Made by a program: the position numbers and the translations under genes
The notes under the pieces: model-generated
What the model saw: the letters and a program-made list of their open reading frames with translations, nothing else
Database searches by the model: none
What the model was told of the DNA's origin: nothing
Shown: piece after piece, positions 1 to 6,894 of the stretch
Position numbering within the stretch: position 1 is the stretch's first letter
Layout of the letters: each line of letters begins with the position of its first letter
NCBI GenBank assembly: GCA_023430245.1
Contig: JAEZBA010000207.1
Span: 1-10,477, forward strand
Direction of reading: 5' to 3'
Origin: Pseudomonadota bacterium
Lineage (GTDB): Bacteria > Pseudomonadota > Alphaproteobacteria > Rhizobiales > Xanthobacteraceae
DNA: 10,477 nt

Positions 1-509
1 AGTTCGCCTGCGATATGCTGCGAGGAGCCATTGCCCGACGAACCGAAATTGAATTTTCCCGGGTCCGCCTTGGCGCGCGAAACAAATGCTTTCAGGTCCG
101 GAATGTCCGGATTCGTCGGCCCGGCCAAGAGCATCGGACCTTTCCCGAGCAGCGCAACCGAGTCCAGATCGGCACCGACGGCCGGCGTCGGACGACCATA
201 CAGGATCGGACCGGGAACAGTGATCAGCGTATAGCCATCGGGCTGCGCCGCGGTCACGGCGTTAAGCGCAATGGTGCCGACGCCACCAGTGCGATTTTCG
301 ATCACAATGGTCTGACCGAGTTTCTTCGACACGCGGTCGGCCACCGCACGGGTGATGGTGTCGGCGGCGCCGCCCGGCGCGAAGCCAACGAGCCACTGGA
401 TCGGCTTGGCCTTCGGCCAGTCCGGCGCTTGCGCGGATGCTTGCGGCGCGCCGATAACGCCCGCGAGCACGGCGAATAGCAATGCGGTTCTGAACGATTG
501 CAAGGACAT
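1..509 (-). CDS. Bug/TctC-type tripartite tricarboxylate transporter substrate-binding protein (3' end outside window)
   Basis: Periplasmic solute receptor of the Bug (TctC) family; such proteins bind small carboxylates or similar ligands, often feeding a TctAB permease encoded elsewhere. The 169 visible residues begin with a signal peptide (charged start, hydrophobic residues 8-20, likely cleavage after ASA at residue 26). The mature part has the family pattern FAPGGAADT (residues 43-51), with Asp50 in the usual ligand-contacting position, then ENRTGG, QPDGYTL and FNFGSSGNGS, all typical of Bug N-lobes. The ATG at 509 follows a GGAGGG ribosome site. It starts 16 bp after the MarR gene on the same strand, so the two are probably cotranscribed. 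The C-terminal half is cut by the window edge, and no TctA/TctB genes are visible. The family is clear; the ligand is unknown. Confidence 0.93.
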   Translation of the reverse strand, partial: MSLQSFRTALLFAVLAGVIGAPQASAQAPDWPKAKPIQWLVGFAPGGAADTITRAVADRVSKKLGQTIVIENRTGGVGTIALNAVTAAQPDGYTLITVPGPILYGRPTPAVGADLDSVALLGKGPMLLAGPTNPDIPDLKAFVSRAKADPGKFNFGSSGNGSSQHIAGE

Positions 510-525
510 CGATTCACCCTCCCTG

Positions 526-996
526 TTATCCCGGCACATTCGCTGCGGAGAGCAGCTTGCCGATGATTGGAAACACGGCGATTTGCTCGCTCTTGTTTAA
601 GGCCTGCATCAGCGCGCGCTGGCGCGCCTGCATATGAGGAATGGTCTGGTCGTAGACCGCGCGCCCTTTCGCAGTAAGGACGACCAGGCTCGACCTCCGG
701 TCGTTCGCATCGGTGACGATCGAGATCAGTCCGCGCTTCTTCAGGCCGGCGAGAATGCGACTCAGAAGGCCTTTGTCGATCGCCGAGATCTGCCCGATCT
801 TCGTTGCATTGAGAGTGGCGCCGGTGCCGAGCAGCGCGATCACGCGCCATTCCGGAAGGCGCAGTCCCGATGCTCGTTCGAGAATGGCCGAGGCCTGCCT
901 GTTGAGCGCGCTGTGCAACGCGTGCAGCCGGTAGGTCAGGAATTGCTCGACCGGCAGACCTGCATCGTCCGGCTCGAGCAAAGCAAGACTTGTCAT
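526..996 (-). CDS. MarR-family transcriptional regulator
   Basis: A 156-residue winged helix-turn-helix protein of usual MarR length. Helix-turn-helix residues lie at about 62-89 (recognition helix around DKGLLSRILAGLKKRGLI). The wing has the family signature D-x-x-DRR (Asp96, Asp99-Arg100-Arg101) followed by LTAKG (107-111). LPEWRVIALL at 47-56 is the typical dimerisation-to-DNA-binding junction. I chose the ATG at 996, which has an AGGG ribosome site about 6 nt upstream, over an upstream TTG at 1050 because the latter lies inside the operator palindrome. MarR proteins usually repress their own and neighbouring operons until a small, often aromatic, ligand binds. The protein is divergent from the sulfatase genes and heads the operon with the binding protein. 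The ligand is unknown. Confidence 0.93.
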   Translation of the reverse strand: MTSLALLEPDDAGLPVEQFLTYRLHALHSALNRQASAILERASGLRLPEWRVIALLGTGATLNATKIGQISAIDKGLLSRILAGLKKRGLISIVTDANDRRSSLVVLTAKGRAVYDQTIPHMQARQRALMQALNKSEQIAVFPIIGKLLSAANVPG

Positions 997-1020
997 CGCG
1001 CGACCCTCGCCTGTTCGACG

Positions 1021-1050
1021 AGTATGGCCCCCAATTGCTTGACAAGTCAA
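1021..1050 (-). promoter_or_regulatory. Putative sigma-70 promoter of the MarR/binding-protein operon
   Basis: On the minus strand, -35 TTGACT (1050-1045) and -10 CATACT (1026-1021) are separated by 18 nt, and transcription would start shortly before the MarR ATG at 996. The -35 is half of the palindrome. On the plus strand a consensus TTGACA (1039-1044) is also present, but the best -10 at 18-nt spacing is only CACAGT (1063-1068). The sulfatase promoter is therefore weaker by sequence, or depends on other factors. Confidence 0.45.
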
Positions 1051-1057
1051 CTAATTG
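1032..1057. promoter_or_regulatory. Putative MarR operator: 26-bp interrupted palindrome
   Basis: The arms CAATT-nn-TTGAC (1032-1043) and GTCAA-nn-AATTG (1046-1057) are inverted repeats about a 2-bp centre, with 10 of 12 positions symmetric. The inner TTGAC-AA-GTCAA resembles sites bound by MarR dimers. It lies midway between the divergent MarR gene and the first sulfatase gene and overlaps the -35 elements on both strands. A bound dimer could therefore silence both directions. Binding itself is inferred. Confidence 0.68.
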
Positions 1058-1093
1058 CCCGGCACAGTTCGAGCCGGTGATAGGGAGACAGTC

Positions 1094-2622
1094 ATGGCCG
1101 GCAGACGCCCGAATATCGTCCTGATCACGTCCGATCAGCAGCGCGGCGACTGCTTCGGCTTCGAAGGCCGCCACGTAAAGACGCCGCATCTCGACGCATT
1201 GGCGCGCGAGGGCACGCGGTTCTCGGCCTGCATCTGTCCAAGCGTCGTCTGCCAGCCGGCGCGCGCCTCGATCCTGACCGGGCAATTGCCGCTCACCCAC
1301 GGCGTGCACGACAATGGAATCGACCTGTCACCCGAAACTGGCGAAAAGGGCTTCGCGGGTGCGCTGGCCCAGTCGGGTTACGACACCGCCTTCATCGGCA
1401 AGGCGCATTTTTCGACCTACCACACCTTCAAGCCGACCGGCACACCGGAATGTATCGCCTCCTCGGCCAATTTCGGGGCGGACTGGTACGGACCTTATAT
1501 GGGTTTCCAGCATGTGGAATTGATGCTGATCGGCCATAACTGGTTTCTGCCGAGAAGCCGCCCCGCGGCCAGCACTACGAACGCTGGTTCCATGCCGACG
1601 GCCACGGCGATGAGAAGAATGCACTCTACCGCGATAATGCGGGCGATACCGGCGATGCGGCACAATGCTGGCATTCGCGTTTGCCGGTGGCCTGGCACAA
1701 CACGACCTGGACCGCGGACCGCGCCATCGACTGGCTCAAACGCGAGCACGACAATCCGTTCTGCCTCTGGGTGTCGTTTCCGGATCCGCATCACCCGTTC
1801 GACTGTCCGGAGCCGTGGTCTCGGCTGCATCATCCTGACGAGGTCGACCTGCCGCCCTATCGCGAACGCGATCTCGACCGGCGGCCATGGTGGCATCGCG
1901 CGGCGCTCGAGAGCGAACCGGCGGGCGCGCCGGAACGCGCCGCGATCCGCAAATCCTACAGCCGCATTGCTCCGCAAAGCGACCGGCAATTGCGCGAGAT
2001 CATCGCCAATACCTACGGCATGGTCTCGCTGATCGATCACAATGTCGGACGCATTTTGATCGCACTCGACGAACTGGGCCTTGCCGACGACACTATTGTG
2101 ATCTTTACCGCCGACCACGGCGACTGGCTTGGCGATCATGGCCTGATCCTCAAGGGTCCGATGCCTTATGAGGGACTGTTGCGCGTCGGACTGATCCTGC
2201 GTGGACCTGGCATCCCGAAAGACAAGATCATCGACGATCCGGTATCGACGCTCGATCTCGGCGCTACCTTCATCGATTATGCCGGCGCGTCAGCCCTGCA
2301 AACCCAGCACGGCACCTCGCTCCGCCCGCTGGTCGAAGGCCGCGGCAATGCCCGCGCCTTTGCACGCAGCGAATGGGAACTGCATCCACAGCGCGCCGGG
2401 GTCGCGCTCAGTCTACGAACGGTCCGGACGAAAACCCACAAGCTCACGGTCGAGTTGCGTTCGGGCGACGGCGAACTCTACGATCTCGTGAACGATCCAC
2501 ACGAGCGCGAGAACCGCTTCGCCGATGCCGGTTACGCCGCATTGCGCGCGAGCCTGATGGACATGATCCGCTCGCGGCCGGATGACGCTGGCCCGATCCG
2601 CGAACCGGTCGGCATGGCGTGA
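1094..2622 (+). pseudogene. Sulfatase-superfamily hydrolase, frameshifted by a one-base deletion near 1550 (probable sequence error)
   Basis: Hydrolase of the sulfatase / alkaline phosphatase superfamily. Residues 1-153 read from the ATG at 1094 (ribosome site GGGAGA at 1083-1088). The frame then breaks at 1550-1552 and continues one frame over to the TGA at 2620-2622. The join LP-EKPP-RGQHYERW reads naturally if one base (for example a G after CCG) is restored, giving 509 residues, normal for the family. Key residues: metal ligand Asp14 (SDQQRGD), formylglycine Cys53 in CQPAR, GKAHF (Lys103, His105), and Asp341-His342 in ADHGDWLGDHG (numbering after repair). There is no signal peptide, so it is cytoplasmic. 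Members cleave sulfate esters or phosphonate/phosphate esters; the substrate cannot be assigned. It starts a two-gene operon with the next sulfatase, 31 bp downstream. As read, only a truncated product with an unrelated tail ending at 2032 would be made. Confidence 0.85.
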
Positions 2623-2653
2623 ACGTTGGCCCGCAACCTCCGGAGACGCGACA

Positions 2654-4117
2654 ATGACTCCCGCCAACACGCTCGTGATCATGTCGGACGAGCATCAGGC
2701 GCGCGCGATGGGCTGCGCCGGCCATCCGTTCGTGTCGACACCGAATCTCGACCGGCTCGCCGCACGCGGCACGATGTTCACGAATGCGGTGACACCGAGC
2801 CCGATCTGCGTGCCCGCCCGCGCCGCCTTTGTCACCGGACAATACGTCAATCGTTGCCGCTATTGGGACAATTCATTCGGATATGACGGCCGGGTGCGCG
2901 GCTGGGGCCATGCGCTGCAGGATGCCGGCATCCCTGCCGAGTCGATCGGAAAGCTGCATTATCGAAGCGCCAATCTGCCGACCGGGTTCGACGTCGAACA
3001 TATTCCGATGCACCTGCATCAGGGTGTCGGCATGGTCTGGGCCTCGATCCGCGATCCGTTGCCCGCACAGCGCCCGGAAGGAAAGCGCATGCTCGGCAAT
3101 TATATCGGGCCGGGAGAGTCCGACTATACGCGCTACGATCATGCCATCGCCGACCGGGCCGTCGCGTGGCTTACCGACAAGACCAAGACCGCGCGCGAAC
3201 CCTGGTGCCTGTATGTCGGGTTCGTCGCGCCGCATTTTCCGCTGGTCGCGCCGCCGCAATTCTTCGAGCGCTATCCCCTGGATTCGCTTCCGGAGCCGAA
3301 ACTGCATCCTCGCACCGGCTACAGGCTGCATCCGTGGCTGCAGGAACACGAAGATTTCTGGAGCCACGAGGCCACGCTGAAGGACGACATCGAACGACGA
3401 ACCGCCATCGCCGCCTATTACGGACTGGTGTCGTGGCTGGATCACAATGTCGGCCGCATCCTGACAGCGCTGGAGGATGCCGGCCTGACAGATTCGACCC
3501 GCGTCATCTACACGTCGGATCACGGCGACAATCTCGGCGCACGCGGACAATGGGGAAAGTCGAACCTGTACCGTGAATCGACCGATGTCCCGATGATTGT
3601 CGCAGGGCCGGGATACGATCACGGAGTGTGCGCAACACCGGTCAGCCTGCTCGATCTGTCGGTCACACTGGTCGATAGCGCAGGCCTCGATGCAGCGAGT
3701 GTTCTTCCCCACGCCAATGGCGAGTCACTGCATGCAATTGCGGCGCGGCCCGACGATCCGGACCGGATCGTGTTCAGTGAGTATCACGCGGTCGGGTCGA
3801 ACACGGCCGGCTACATGGTCCGGGATGGGCGCTGGAAGTATCACTATTATGTACGCCACGCGCCCGAACTGTTCGATCTCGAGACCGATCCCGAAGAGAC
3901 TATCAATCTCGCGCCCTCGCCCGACCACCGCGCGGTGCTCGCTCGGATGCACGACGCCCTGCTCGCGATCTGCGACCCCGAGGCCGTCGACCGCGAAGCG
4001 AAGCGCGATCAGGCGGCGCTGATCGAACGCATTGGCGGCTCGCAGGCGGCGTTCGACCTCGGTCGCGCGGCGGCAAGCGGCACGCCCGCGCCGAAGCCGG
4101 CTGAAGCGGCACGATGA
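2654..4117 (+). CDS. Sulfatase-superfamily hydrolase (CxPxR type, cytoplasmic)
   Basis: An intact 487-residue sulfatase-family enzyme. The N-terminal strand LVIMSDEHQ supplies metal ligand Asp12. Cys52 in the motif CVPAR is the residue expected to be converted to formylglycine, the catalytic nucleophile. GKLHYR supplies Lys100 and His102, SDHGD supplies Asp289-His290, and WGKSNLY supplies Lys302. This is the full set expected of an active enzyme. The ATG at 2654 is preceded by GGAGA at 2642-2646, 7 nt away; the in-frame upstream start at 2582 would overlap the preceding gene and lacks conservation signals. No signal peptide is present. MSDEH and the general layout recall choline-sulfatase-like or phosphonate monoester hydrolase relatives, but the substrate is not assignable. 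The C-terminal 30 residues are Ala/Pro-rich and probably disordered. It is likely cotranscribed with the preceding sulfatase and controlled by the divergent MarR protein. No formylglycine-generating enzyme is encoded in this window. Confidence 0.92.
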   Translation: MTPANTLVIMSDEHQARAMGCAGHPFVSTPNLDRLAARGTMFTNAVTPSPICVPARAAFVTGQYVNRCRYWDNSFGYDGRVRGWGHALQDAGIPAESIGKLHYRSANLPTGFDVEHIPMHLHQGVGMVWASIRDPLPAQRPEGKRMLGNYIGPGESDYTRYDHAIADRAVAWLTDKTKTAREPWCLYVGFVAPHFPLVAPPQFFERYPLDSLPEPKLHPRTGYRLHPWLQEHEDFWSHEATLKDDIERRTAIAAYYGLVSWLDHNVGRILTALEDAGLTDSTRVIYTSDHGDNLGARGQWGKSNLYRESTDVPMIVAGPGYDHGVCATPVSLLDLSVTLVDSAGLDAASVLPHANGESLHAIAARPDDPDRIVFSEYHAVGSNTAGYMVRDGRWKYHYYVRHAPELFDLETDPEETINLAPSPDHRAVLARMHDALLAICDPEAVDREAKRDQAALIERIGGSQAAFDLGRAAASGTPAPKPAEAAR

Positions 4118-4287
4118 TCGTACCGCCCCCGCGCAGGCAGGTCCGCCGCCTCAGCGTATCGCGGTGATCACCCATTTACCCTAACTGGCATCTTTGCCGG
4201 GCCTGTCCCTGACACATCGCGACAATCGTGGAATTTTCGCGCGGCGCACCTTATCTCGTGGCCCGGATGCGAGGGCCTATATCACCC
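4118..4287. other. Intergenic region between sulfatase and PilZ gene
   Basis: No convincing gene, terminator with a T-tract, or promoter with both elements at proper spacing was found. A GTG at 4228 is in frame with the PilZ gene but has no ribosome site. The extra residues it would add do not look like part of the domain. Confidence 0.5.
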
Positions 4288-4548
4288 ATGACACCGTTCG
4301 GATTGAAATCGCGCAAGCCGCGTCGGAAGGTTGAGCGTAAGGCCTGGTTCGTCAGCGACGGCGACTTTGCCCTGCAACCTTGTACGGTTGTGGACATGTC
4401 CAGCGACGGCGCGCGGATCAGGATCGACGGCCATATCCGGCTGCCGGGCAAATTCCGTCTCACCTTCTCGCGCTCGACGCGTGATGGCCTGCGCTGCGAT
4501 CTGCGCTGGCGAAACGAACGAACCGTCGGCGTGAAATTCGCCGCCTGA
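4288..4548 (+). CDS. Small stand-alone PilZ-domain protein
   Basis: An 86-residue protein that is essentially a single PilZ domain, the cyclic-di-GMP receptor fold. Both ligand-binding motifs are present: RxxxR as RKVER (residues 13-17), and DxSxxG as DMSSDG (Asp36, Ser38, Gly41). The chain ends with the typical strand RTVGVKF. The ATG at 4288 begins MTPFGLK directly before the basic motif, which matches the size of single-domain PilZ proteins. GAGGG at 4271-4275 is the nearest ribosome-like site and is rather far upstream (12 nt). Alternative in-frame starts are the ATG at 4267 and the GTG at 4228. Predicted to be cytosolic and to modulate a partner on binding c-di-GMP; the partner is unknown. 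It appears monocistronic and faces the caspase-like gene tail to tail. Confidence 0.85.
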   Translation: MTPFGLKSRKPRRKVERKAWFVSDGDFALQPCTVVDMSSDGARIRIDGHIRLPGKFRLTFSRSTRDGLRCDLRWRNERTVGVKFAA

Positions 4549-4625
4549 CCGCACACGGTTTCGTCGAACCGCCTGCTGGCGCGACTACAGGCAGCATCCG
4601 GCTGCTAACCATCGACACCGCGATG

Positions 4626-4658
4626 CAAAAGTCCCCCGGACGATCGTCGCGCCGGGGG
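4626..4658 (-). terminator. Rho-independent terminator of the caspase-like gene
   Basis: On the minus strand a 7-bp stem CCCCCGG/CCGGGGG (4658-4652 with 4639-4633) and a 12-nt loop are followed by ACTTTTGC. It lies about 50 nt past the caspase stop. It is a copy of the terminator behind the DUF3597 gene. Confidence 0.75.
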
Positions 4659-4696
4659 CCGCGGCATTCGGTGGAACTCAGGCCTTCAGGCTGTCG
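4633..4696. repeat. Direct repeat copy A (64 bp) downstream of the caspase-like gene
   Basis: It matches 6337-6400 at 60 of 64 positions without gaps; the differences are at 4640, 4660, 4663 and 4670. It contains a GC-rich terminator hairpin and the last codons of a DUF3597-type gene. In copy B these codons belong to the intact gene; here they are an orphan. The two copies flank the caspase-like gene at a spacing of 1704 bp. Confidence 0.93.
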
Positions 4697-4698
4697 AC
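4678..4698 (-). pseudogene. Orphan 3' end of a DUF3597-type gene
   Basis: The minus strand reads V-D-S-L-K-A-stop, the same C-terminus (DSLKA-stop) as the intact DUF3597 protein encoded at 6382-6744. It is in frame with, and nine codons beyond, the TAG stop of the caspase-like gene (4708-4710). Only the tail is present; nothing else of DUF3597 is recognisable here. Confidence 0.7.
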
Positions 4699-4707
4699 CG
4701 CGCGCGC

Positions 4708-6246
4708 CTAGTTGATCAGCGACGCCCGCCAGGGCGCATTGCGCACCCAGTTGCAGGTCACGTTGCCGATGATGGTCTTGCGGTCCTTCTGCAGACGTCC
4801 GCTATAGACGCACCGCCCCTTTTCCTGATGGCGGAAGACGGTGACGTTGTCGCCATCGACCGAGATGTAGAGCTGCGAGGAATCGTAGCCGCCGTTATTG
4901 ACGTCGCGCCACTCGCCATCGAACAGGCTGGAACGGCCGCGGCGCTGCCAGATGCCTTTCCAGTCGTCGCCGCCCTCGTTCGATTGCCAAACCTGGCCGC
5001 GCCAATCGTTGCGGGGACCGGCCGGCAGGCTATCGCTGATCCTGGCGCTCCATCGATAGCGCCCGCCGACATGATTGCATTCGTAGGTGCCGGCGGCGCT
5101 CAACCCGTCGGCGGCGAGTTGTCCTTCGTAGATACAGACGACGTGCGGGAATTTGCGTCGGACCAGAATGCGGCCATTGCGGATTTCCATTTCCGCCGTC
5201 GAGATGTCGACCTGAAGACCGTTCCCCGCCTGTGGCCCGCGCTCGGTATCGAGATTGTCGCCGCTGATGGCGTCGAAAGTGTCGCTGGTGCCGCGGCGGG
5301 TCCAGATCCCGCGCCAGTTCGCATTCTCCTGCACCACCCAGACACGGCCGACCGAGCCCTTGCGATCGGCAGGCGCGATGGCCGGCGCCGCTGGCGCTAC
5401 CATGATCGCCTGCCGCACCGGCTCGCTTTTCGCCGGCGCGTCCTCGGCGCCGCTTTCCCCGGGAACCAGATAGATGCGGCCGCCGCGCGTCTGGTCGTAA
5501 TAAGCGGGGTTCTGTTGATGACTGATGGTCTCAGCCATTGCGGCAACCTGCTGCCGCACATCGATAACGAGATCGGCGAGATGTACGCCCTTGCGCTTCA
5601 TTGCCGGCGCCATGGCGCGGGTGAAGACGGAGTTCGGCGACGCGTCGTTGTCACCGAGCGTATCGAGCGCGGTCTGACCGAAACCGGCGCTGTAGATCGC
5701 AAACATGCCCTCGGCCTCCGCACTGCGCGCCAGCCCTCTGGCGGCGCCGGCAGACCGGGTCAGCCCCGGCTGCTTGAACGGGTTGTCGCGGCACGCATCC
5801 AGCATCAGCACCGCGACCTTCGCCTTGCGGTCCTGGATATCGGCGATGATATCGGCCTCGCCGATCGCCATCGCCCGCACGCGCGCCTCCTCGCCGGGAT
5901 TTGCGCTGCGAACATCCGAGGGCAACAGATAATTGCCCCCGCCGATCGCAACACCGTGGCCGGCGTAAAACAGGAGCGCGGTGTCGCCGGGCTTGATGCG
6001 CTGCGTGAACGCGAAAATTCGGTCGATCATGCTTTGACGATCGAGATTCTCTCCAAGAATGACAGAGAACCCGATCGCTTCCAGCGCCTCTCCCATTGCG
6101 CGCGCGTCGTTGACGGCTTTGCGGAGCTGCTGGTCGGCGCCGAGATTGGGATAGGCGTCGTTGCCGATCACCAGGGCGATCCGGTCGGCATGCGCGGGCG
6201 CGCCGGCGAGAACCAGTCCGATCAAAGCGTAAAGCCATCGCCGCAT
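4708..6246 (-). CDS. Exported caspase-like protein (peptidase C14) with two tandem C-terminal domains
   Basis: A 512-residue protein with a signal peptide (residues 1-20, cleavage after AHA), so probably periplasmic or exported. Residues 21 to about 262 form a caspase-like domain. RIALVIGNDAYPNL opens the fold, the catalytic His97 lies in FYAGHG, and Cys152 lies in MLDACRDNPF; the dyad is intact. Residues 263-299 are a Pro/Ala-rich linker. Two related domains follow at about 300-404 and 416-512. They share G-x-VW, W-(R/K)-GIW-x-RRG-x-S and a cysteine pair with identical 19-residue spacing (Cys371/Cys390 and Cys479/Cys498). I do not recognise this tandem domain. The ATG at 6246 follows AAGGAG. 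The gene lies downstream of DUF3597 with a terminator between, so it probably has its own promoter in the 135-bp gap. The substrate and role are unknown; caspase homologues in bacteria include proteases of regulated cell death and regulatory peptidases. Confidence 0.9.
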   Translation of the reverse strand: MRRWLYALIGLVLAGAPAHADRIALVIGNDAYPNLGADQQLRKAVNDARAMGEALEAIGFSVILGENLDRQSMIDRIFAFTQRIKPGDTALLFYAGHGVAIGGGNYLLPSDVRSANPGEEARVRAMAIGEADIIADIQDRKAKVAVLMLDACRDNPFKQPGLTRSAGAARGLARSAEAEGMFAIYSAGFGQTALDTLGDNDASPNSVFTRAMAPAMKRKGVHLADLVIDVRQQVAAMAETISHQQNPAYYDQTRGGRIYLVPGESGAEDAPAKSEPVRQAIMVAPAAPAIAPADRKGSVGRVWVVQENANWRGIWTRRGTSDTFDAISGDNLDTERGPQAGNGLQVDISTAEMEIRNGRILVRRKFPHVVCIYEGQLAADGLSAAGTYECNHVGGRYRWSARISDSLPAGPRNDWRGQVWQSNEGGDDWKGIWQRRGRSSLFDGEWRDVNNGGYDSSQLYISVDGDNVTVFRHQEKGRCVYSGRLQKDRKTIIGNVTCNWVRNAPWRASLIN

Positions 6247-6322
6247 CGTCTCACTCCTTTCGGTCTCGTCTCAGCAAGCAGCCAAAAGGTTCAAAAAATA
6301 CGGAGGCCGGCAAAAGCACACA

Positions 6323-6362
6323 GATAAAATGGAAAGCCCCCGGGCGATCGTCGCGCCGGGGG
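6323..6362 (-). terminator. Rho-independent terminator of the DUF3597 gene
   Basis: On the minus strand, 20 nt after the DUF3597 stop, a 7-bp stem CCCCCGG/CCGGGGG (6362-6356 with 6343-6337) is followed by CTTTCCATTTTAT. This T-rich tail is better than that of copy A. Confidence 0.78.
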
Positions 6363-6400
6363 CTGCAGCATTCAGTGGAACTCAGGCCTTCAGGCTGTCG
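6337..6400. repeat. Direct repeat copy B (64 bp) at the 3' end of the DUF3597 gene
   Basis: This is the partner of 4633-4696 (60/64 identical). It spans the terminator and the last 19 bases of the intact DUF3597 gene, so it is probably the original location of the sequence. Confidence 0.93.
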
Positions 6401-6744
6401 GGAACCTTGCCGCCGTTTTCGGCCAGCTTTGTCATGACCTGCTTGTGCAGCCAGATATTCATCTTGGCGGAGTCGTTCATGTCGCCGGTATAGCCAAGCT
6501 CCTTGGCCAGTTCCTGACGGTTCTTCAGGCTCGAATCGAGATCGAGAACCTTCATCAGGTCGACGATCGACTTCTTCCAGTCGAGCTTCTCTTTCTTGGT
6601 GGCGGCAATATCGGACACCACCTTCTCCACGTCGACCTGGGCCATTCCCGCGCCGCCGCCAGCCGGCACGGCCGCCGAGCCTGTACCCGCCGCCGGGCTA
6701 GATCCAAGTCCAATGGCCGACAAGATTTTTCCGAAAATGCTCAT
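6382..6744 (-). CDS. DUF3597-family protein
   Basis: A 120-residue protein of the uncharacterised DUF3597 family. The N-terminus MSIFGKIL-SAIGLG is followed by an Ala/Gly/Pro-rich linker (about 15-34) and a folded, lysine-rich helical domain (about 36-120). That domain has the conserved stretches DWKKSIVDLMK, ELAKELGYTG and MNIWLHKQVM. It has no signal peptide or membrane segment. The ATG at 6744 has a strong AGGAGG site 6 nt upstream, which suggests efficient translation. A terminator follows the stop directly. The function is not known; the family is common in Alphaproteobacteria. Its 3' end is duplicated beyond the neighbouring caspase-like gene. Confidence 0.9.
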   Translation of the reverse strand: MSIFGKILSAIGLGSSPAAGTGSAAVPAGGGAGMAQVDVEKVVSDIAATKKEKLDWKKSIVDLMKVLDLDSSLKNRQELAKELGYTGDMNDSAKMNIWLHKQVMTKLAENGGKVPDSLKA

Positions 6745-6827
6745 CTACTTCCTCCTGCTTGCACGTCGCCTACCGAACACCGTGTTCTCATCGAGCAAGC
6801 GCTCCAGGGACCGGCGGCACTCTAGTG

Positions 6828-6869
6828 ACAATTTTCGTCCGAGTCGCCGGACTGGGACGCTGAAATTGT
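6828..6869. repeat. Imperfect 42-nt inverted repeat upstream of DUF3597
   Basis: Arms pair as ACAATTT/AAATTGT (6828-6834 with 6863-6869), then CGTCC/GGACG, then AGTC/GACT around a short loop, with small bulges. It could be a leader hairpin for the DUF3597 transcript or a regulatory site. No T-tract makes it a convincing terminator. Confidence 0.5.
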
Positions 6870-6894
6870 TGTGTAACGCGACATTGAAGGCCCG

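Noticed and set aside
302..1309. A 335-codon minus-strand frame spanning the MarR gene and the start of the sulfatase
   Set aside because: It crosses two well-supported genes and the operator region, is Arg-rich and low in hydrophobic structure, and lacks any family feature.
1495..2139. A 214-codon minus-strand frame within the first sulfatase
   Set aside because: It is antisense to two well-conserved sulfatase segments and is not supported by any start signal.
4549..4632. Terminator for the PilZ gene
   Set aside because: Only a 5-bp CGGTT/AACCG stem was found, without a following T-tract. On the plus strand the 4633-4658 hairpin also lacks a T-tract, so neither can be called with confidence.
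4828..6327. A 499-codon open frame on the plus strand opposite the caspase-like gene
   Set aside because: It is an antisense shadow caused by high GC. The minus strand has the signal peptide, the catalytic His/Cys motifs, a good ribosome site and a terminator; the plus-strand product has no recognisable motif.
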